NCBI GenBank assembly: GCA_964365905.1
Contig: CAYIRQ010000018.1
Coordinates: 1-16,055, forward strand
DNA length: 16,055 nt
Direction: 5' to 3'
Origin: CAYIRQ01 sp964365905
GTDB lineage: Bacteria > Patescibacteriota > Gracilibacteria > Peribacterales > Peribacteraceae
A program made the position numbers and the translations under genes. Under the pieces are notes generated by a model. That model made no database searches and was not told where the DNA came from. It saw nothing but the letters and a program-made list of their open reading frames with translations. Numbering within the stretch: the stretch's first letter is position 1; each line of letters begins with the position of its first letter. Positions 12,260 through 16,055 of the stretch are shown here, one piece after another.

Positions 12260-13033
12260 ATGAGCAATTCATTGCCGTCTTTCAGAGAACGCGATCCACA
12301 AACGCAGCTTGCCTCCCGCCGCGGGCCGGATCACCGGCAACAGACGGTCCGATCGTCCGTCCGATCGTTCATCGATTTGATGATGCAAGACCCGTATCCG
12401 CTCCTCGGGGAGCGCAGCAAAGGGGAGCCGTTCATCTTGGATCTGAGCGATCATTCGCCGCTGGACCGCTCGCTGCTCACCAACCAAATACTGCTCCAGC
12501 AATACATCGAAAGAGAATGCCTCTCCAAGAAGAAATGGGGATTGGGGGGATTCAGGGAATACCGATCGATTTTTCTGGGGTACTTTCCTCAGAGTGGCGA
12601 AAAACGGTTCTACCATCTCGCGCTGGATGTCACCGCACCTGCGGGCAAGCCCATCCATGCTCCTATCGAAGGCATCGTCTTCCGTTCGGGATACGAAGCA
12701 GGTGTGGGGAATTACGGAGGCTACGTGGTGCTGCAACACAAACGCGAAAACCAAGATCCCTTCTACAGCTTTTACGGCCATACGGAACCGGCGTCCCAGC
12801 CGGGGGTAGGAGCGTGCATCCCGAAAGGCGAAGTATTCGCTCGCATCGGGGACATGGATTCCAATGGACATTGGTTCCATCACATTCATCTCCAACTGCT
12901 CACGCAAAAAGGAGTCGACGAAGGCTGGATCGACCGTGGGAATTGCACGGAGGAGCAGCTTGCGACGATCGATGACTTTTGCCCTCCACCGCATTCCCTT
13001 TTTACGTCATCCATGCCGAAAAGCAGGACATGA
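12260..13033 (+). CDS. Cytosolic M23 (LytM-fold) metallopeptidase, second of a tandem pair
   Basis: 257 residues, a paralogue of the gene just upstream. Shared segments include YPLLGERSKGEPFILDLS, KKWGLGGFREY, YHLALDVTAPAGKPIHAPIEG, GNYGGYVVLQH and FYSFYGHTE. The zinc site is complete: His119 and Asp123, His174, and HHIH with His208/His210. It has an extra Arg/Gln-rich N-terminal segment of about 40 residues in place of an export signal, and a short tail. No Shine-Dalgarno precedes ATG 12260; the upstream bases are pyrimidine-rich (CTCTCACCACT). The gap to the first paralogue is 15 bases. The two proteins may form a heterodimer or may have split substrates. The divergence (roughly half of the core positions identical by eye) means the duplication is old. 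Confidence 0.82.
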   Translation: MSNSLPSFRERDPQTQLASRRGPDHRQQTVRSSVRSFIDLMMQDPYPLLGERSKGEPFILDLSDHSPLDRSLLTNQILLQQYIERECLSKKKWGLGGFREYRSIFLGYFPQSGEKRFYHLALDVTAPAGKPIHAPIEGIVFRSGYEAGVGNYGGYVVLQHKRENQDPFYSFYGHTEPASQPGVGACIPKGEVFARIGDMDSNGHWFHHIHLQLLTQKGVDEGWIDRGNCTEEQLATIDDFCPPPHSLFTSSMPKSRT

Positions 13034-13054
13034 GCCTCCACATGTAGTTTATTC

Positions 13055-13086
13055 TTGACTTATCCTGTGGACTACAGGAACATACT
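13055..13086 (+). promoter_or_regulatory. Weak candidate internal promoter and hairpin before hom
   Basis: The 59-base gap before hom is the largest in the operon. It holds TTGACT (13055-13060), a possible but badly spaced CATACT (13081-13086, 20-base spacer), and a small hairpin with TCCTGT (13063-13068) against ACAGGA (13074-13079). A start downstream of CATACT would make the hom mRNA nearly leaderless. Evidence is weak. Confidence 0.22.
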
Positions 13087-13092
13087 CCTCCT

Positions 13093-14439
13093 ATGAATAA
13101 GCCAAAACCATTCTTCGTAGCTGTCCTCGGCCAGGGAAACGTGGGTTCCGAAGTGATCCGATCCCTGCAAAACGATGAGGTCCATTTGGAAGAGAGGGCG
13201 GGGAAGCCGCTAAAGCTTGCAGCCATTCATCGCCGCGTGCCCGAAAACGGGGGAGATGTTTTCCAAAAAAATCCGCAACTGTACCGTTCGCTCGAAGAGA
13301 TTTTTGCCGACCCGGAGATCGACTTAGTGTGTGAATTGATGGGAGGGATCGATGCAGCCCGACAAGCGATCGAAAGGGCGTTGGACGCAGGCAAGCACGT
13401 CGTCTCCGCCAACAAGGATTTGTTCGCGGCTCATTGGCCGGAAATTTTGCAAAAAGCAAAAGAGAGGAATGTCCAAATCCGTCTTGAAGCGGCGGTAGCC
13501 GGAGGCGTGCCAATCCTTCATGCGCTGTCATCGGGTACCTCTTCCGAGCAGCCCTATGAATTGTGCGGAATCATCAATGGAACGACGAACTTCATCCTCA
13601 CACAGATGGAAGAAAGAAGGGCGTCGTACGAAGACTGCCTTGCCCTGGCGCAAAGAAAGGGATATGCGGAAATAGACCCTTCGAGCGACGTCCTTGGTCG
13701 CGATGCCTGCCGGAAACTTTCCCTCCTGATCGCATACGCCTTCGGGAAGCACATCCCGCCAGACCAAATCCCCACGCGGGGAATCACCGGTGTATCGTCC
13801 CAGGACATCGAGCACGCGAAATCGATGAACCCGTCGATGGCCATCAAGCTTGTGGCGCGTGCCGAGCAGGTGAATAGCGACATCATCGCCCGGGTCGGAC
13901 CCGAGCTGGTCTTAGCCACATCTCCCATCGGCCAGGTGCCGGCGAATTTGAATGCGGTGCAGGTCAAGAGCAACCTCAACCGGCAGGGAAATTTTTACCA
14001 AGGGGAGGGTGCCGGCGGGAAACCGACCGCTTCCGCGGTGCTTTCGGACATCATCCACATCGCACGTTTCGGCAACCAAGGCTACATGTCACCTTTCGGG
14101 CGACCGGTCAACAAAGCGGAAAACCGGGCCGATGTCACCAAGCACACCTTTTACATCCGCTTCATCATCCGTGATCAGGTGGGAATCATCCACGATATGA
14201 CGAAGATATTGCAGGATTTCGACATCAACCTGAATTCCATCATTCAGCTTCCGTATTTCGATGCCGCTCAAAATAATCTGCCGTTTTACATCACCGTGGA
14301 AAATACGGACGAAAACACTCTGCAGCAGGCACTCGAAAAAATAGGAGCGCTTCCGTTCAATGTAACACCACCGCAGTACATCCGTTTCGAACGCGATGAT
14401 TTGTGGCACAAGAGAGACGAAGCCGGAAGCACCGATTGA
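13093..14439 (+). CDS. hom: Homoserine dehydrogenase with C-terminal ACT domain
   Basis: 448 residues. Reduces aspartate 4-semialdehyde to homoserine with NAD(P)H, the branch step to threonine and methionine. Visible: the nucleotide-binding motif VLGQGNVGSEV (GQGNVG at 13-18), SANKDL (105-110), GIINGTTNFIL (159-169), the active-site stretch GYAEIDPSSDVLGRDACRKL (190-209) with Glu193, Asp204 and Lys208 in the expected spacing, and GEGAGGKPTASAVLSD (304-319). An ACT domain follows from about 352 (FIIRDQVGIIHDMTKIL), typical of feedback regulation by threonine. Length is normal for the ACT-containing class. No aspartate-semialdehyde dehydrogenase gene lies in the window. The lysS gene follows after 22 bases. 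Confidence 0.95.
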   Translation: MNKPKPFFVAVLGQGNVGSEVIRSLQNDEVHLEERAGKPLKLAAIHRRVPENGGDVFQKNPQLYRSLEEIFADPEIDLVCELMGGIDAARQAIERALDAGKHVVSANKDLFAAHWPEILQKAKERNVQIRLEAAVAGGVPILHALSSGTSSEQPYELCGIINGTTNFILTQMEERRASYEDCLALAQRKGYAEIDPSSDVLGRDACRKLSLLIAYAFGKHIPPDQIPTRGITGVSSQDIEHAKSMNPSMAIKLVARAEQVNSDIIARVGPELVLATSPIGQVPANLNAVQVKSNLNRQGNFYQGEGAGGKPTASAVLSDIIHIARFGNQGYMSPFGRPVNKAENRADVTKHTFYIRFIIRDQVGIIHDMTKILQDFDINLNSIIQLPYFDAAQNNLPFYITVENTDENTLQQALEKIGALPFNVTPPQYIRFERDDLWHKRDEAGSTD

Positions 14440-14461
14440 TTTTCACTACACCAATCCACCT

Positions 14462-15991
14462 ATGAAGAACATCGGTAACATCAACATCTCGGACCAGATC
14501 GATGCGCGTTTTGACAACCAATTCGGAGAATATTACAGGAAGCGCAAAGTCCTTGCCGAAGCTGGCGTGCATGTGACTCCGGACAGGTTCGACCGGACGC
14601 TTTCGGCCGAGGAATTGAAAGCGATGAAAGATGAGCTCGTTGAGGCCCGAGACACGCACACACCCCTCGATACCGTTCACAGCTCTGCGGGCCGCATCGC
14701 GAATATCCGCGAACACAAGCGCAGCGCGTTCATCGACCTCATGGAGCAAACGGGCCGCGTGCAGGTGTACGTTGCCCACGACAAACTACAGGGCATCCAA
14801 CGAACGATCTACCGGAACCTCGACCGCGGGGATTTTCTGGGAGTACGAGGCACCGCGTTCGCGACGAGGATGGGCGAGCCCACCATCCATGCGCAAGAAC
14901 TCGTGCTGCTGGGAAAAGTCCTCCGAAGCGTCCCGGAAATCGGCACCCCCATGGAGGTGGAGAACCAATATCGCGATCGGTTTCTCCAACTCATCATCGA
15001 TCCGGAAGCGAGCGAGCGGTTCCGCATGCGCAGTCGACTCCTCTCCGGCATCCGACGCTTCATGGAGGAAAGCGGTTTTATGGAAGTCGAAACCCCGATC
15101 ATCGATACAATAGCGACGGGTGCGCTGGCGAAGCCGTTCCACACGCGCCACAACGCCCTCGATCTCGATTGCCAGCTGCGTATCGCACCGGAAATCGCCC
15201 TCAAAAAACTGGTGATCGGGGGTTTTGAGAAGGTGTATGAAATCGGAAAGCAATTTCGCAACGAAGGTACCAGTGCGGAGCATATGCAGGAATTCACGAG
15301 CATGGAATTTTATTGGGCCTACATGAATTATGAGCGCCTGATGGAATTCACCGAAGAATGGTTCCGGAAGGTCGTTGCACGGACCATAGGCAGACCTGCA
15401 TTTGAGTACGATGGCAAGCACATCGATCTACAGGGCCCATGGCCGAGGAAAACCTTCGCGGAATTGATCCGGGAACTCGGAGGGATCGATATCAACGCCT
15501 ATCCGGAACAAGAGGCGCTTGAGGAAGCCTGCAAGCAAAAAACGGATATCGATGTGTCGGGAAAAAGCGCGCGCGGAGGCACCATCGATTTGATCTACAA
15601 GCGTCTCGTGAGGCCGAAATTGGTACAGCCGACTTTCATTCTTGGCCATACGGCCGACGATTCCCCCCTTGCGAGAAGAAACGACAAGAACCCGGACCTT
15701 GTTGATCGGTTCCAGGTGGTCATGGGAGGGACGGAGGTGGTGAACGCCTACAGCGAGCTCGTGGACCCTCTTGACCAAAGGATCCGTTTTGAGGAGCAGG
15801 CGCGAGCGAAGGCTGCCGGCGATGAAGAAGCACATGTCATCGACCACGAGTATCTGAGAGCGATGGAACACGGTATGCCGCCGATCGCTGGTTGGGGTGT
15901 CGGGATCGACCGTTTGATGATGATGATGAGCGACAAGAAAAACATCCGGGACGTCGTCCTGTTCCCGATGATGCGGCCGAGGGAACTTTGA
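14462..15991 (+). CDS. lysS: Lysyl-tRNA synthetase, class II
   Basis: 509 residues from ATG 14462; the frame runs 22 codons further upstream but would overlap hom and reads unlike a LysRS. Charges tRNA-Lys with lysine. The N-terminal OB-fold anticodon domain has SAGRIANIREH, GRVQVYVAHD and a GDFLGVRG strand. The class II core follows: motif 1 near FMEVETPIID, the AKPFHTRHNALDLDCQLRIAPE segment, motif 2 with FRNEG at 265-269, and motif 3 GWGVGIDRLMMMMSD from 477 ending in FPMMRP. Residues that read lysine in E. coli LysRS appear conserved (the Tyr of MEFYWAY and the Glu of NAYSEL), so this looks like a functional housekeeping LysRS rather than a GenX/PoxA or PylS type. It is the last complete gene of the operon, and the 64 bases after it hold no clear feature. 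Confidence 0.96.
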   Translation: MKNIGNINISDQIDARFDNQFGEYYRKRKVLAEAGVHVTPDRFDRTLSAEELKAMKDELVEARDTHTPLDTVHSSAGRIANIREHKRSAFIDLMEQTGRVQVYVAHDKLQGIQRTIYRNLDRGDFLGVRGTAFATRMGEPTIHAQELVLLGKVLRSVPEIGTPMEVENQYRDRFLQLIIDPEASERFRMRSRLLSGIRRFMEESGFMEVETPIIDTIATGALAKPFHTRHNALDLDCQLRIAPEIALKKLVIGGFEKVYEIGKQFRNEGTSAEHMQEFTSMEFYWAYMNYERLMEFTEEWFRKVVARTIGRPAFEYDGKHIDLQGPWPRKTFAELIRELGGIDINAYPEQEALEEACKQKTDIDVSGKSARGGTIDLIYKRLVRPKLVQPTFILGHTADDSPLARRNDKNPDLVDRFQVVMGGTEVVNAYSELVDPLDQRIRFEEQARAKAAGDEEAHVIDHEYLRAMEHGMPPIAGWGVGIDRLMMMMSDKKNIRDVVLFPMMRPREL

Positions 15992-16055
15992 CAAAAACTC
16001 ATCTGGCATATCCGTTTAGTGTCCCTTGCCTTCTAATGGCTACGCCTTCAGCAAT

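Noticed and set aside
13031..13092. TCCTGT/ACAGGA hairpin as a terminator separating the M23 genes from hom
   Set aside because: Only six base pairs and no T-run follow, so it is noted only as a weak regulatory candidate.
9647..14830. Identical octapeptide IYRNLDRG in the aspartokinase-like protein (9647-9670) and LysRS (14807-14830)
   Set aside because: The codons differ and the structural contexts are unrelated. In LysRS it overlaps a normal LDxGD region, so chance is the simplest explanation.
15988..16020. TTGACA at the lysS stop (15988-15993) as a promoter for the next gene, with ATG at 16036
   Set aside because: No -10 box occurs at suitable spacing (candidates GCATAT at 12 and TTTAGT at 21 bases), and too little of the downstream sequence is present to show a gene.
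1..16055. tRNA or rRNA genes, CRISPR arrays, insertion sequences, phage genes
   Set aside because: No TTCGA-type T-loop with flanking stems, no spaced direct repeats and no transposase or integrase motifs were seen on either strand.
1..16055. Recoded UGA (glycine), as in Gracilibacteria
   Set aside because: TGA ends several well-defined proteins here at their expected lengths, including hom, lysS and the second M23 gene, so the standard bacterial code fits.

Overview
The window looks like a chromosomal piece of a small-genome bacterium, most likely a member of the Patescibacteria (CPR), perhaps Peribacteria or Peregrinibacteria. The basis is mid-50s GC as judged by eye, compact gene packing, many starts without a Shine-Dalgarno sequence, and two secreted proteins (a His/Cys-rich lipoprotein and a Ser-linker/Lys-Ala helical protein) of kinds I associate with CPR genomes. 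TGA acts as a normal stop codon, so the UGA=Gly code of Gracilibacteria does not apply. The assignment is inference, not proof.

Layout. 1-220 is the tail of an unrecognised gene. 239-3144 (+) holds a lipoprotein, a DUF1624/HGSNAT-like membrane acyltransferase and a cardiolipin synthase, all envelope-related. 3141-7750 (-) holds a PHP-domain phosphoesterase with its own consensus promoter, a D-2-hydroxyacid dehydrogenase, and valyl-tRNA synthetase (valS upstream, dehydrogenase downstream). 7973-8428 (+) encodes a small secreted helical protein followed by a likely terminator. 8510-8803 (+) encodes a small orphan protein resembling the toxin-binding domain of MbcA/ParS/Xre antitoxins.

From about 8800 to 15991 (+) lies one tightly packed transcription unit: an aspartokinase-like protein with two ACT domains, a formyltransferase-fold protein, two tandem paralogous LytM/M23 metallopeptidases without signal peptides, homoserine dehydrogenase, and class II lysyl-tRNA synthetase. 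It starts from a promoter (TTGACA, 16-nt spacer, TGTAAT) whose -35 box contains the stop codon of the preceding gene. The leader of about 140 nt contains three segments that can form two mutually exclusive helices, the architecture of a regulatory switch. The combination of aspartate-family enzymes, a formyltransferase and cytosolic LytM-fold proteins is unusual and is the best candidate here for an undescribed system; its product cannot be read from sequence alone.

A second theme is short repeats. Three different tandem heptanucleotide arrays (1119-1153, 1674-1701, 5864-5898) and three perfect or near-perfect hairpin palindromes (862-890, 1367-1387, 4990-5015) lie at gene ends or inside coding sequence. 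Several are translated in frame, adding low-conservation peptides to the DUF1624 protein and to ValRS. They resemble in kind the heptamer STRR repeats of cyanobacteria and the protein-embedded palindromic elements of Rickettsia.
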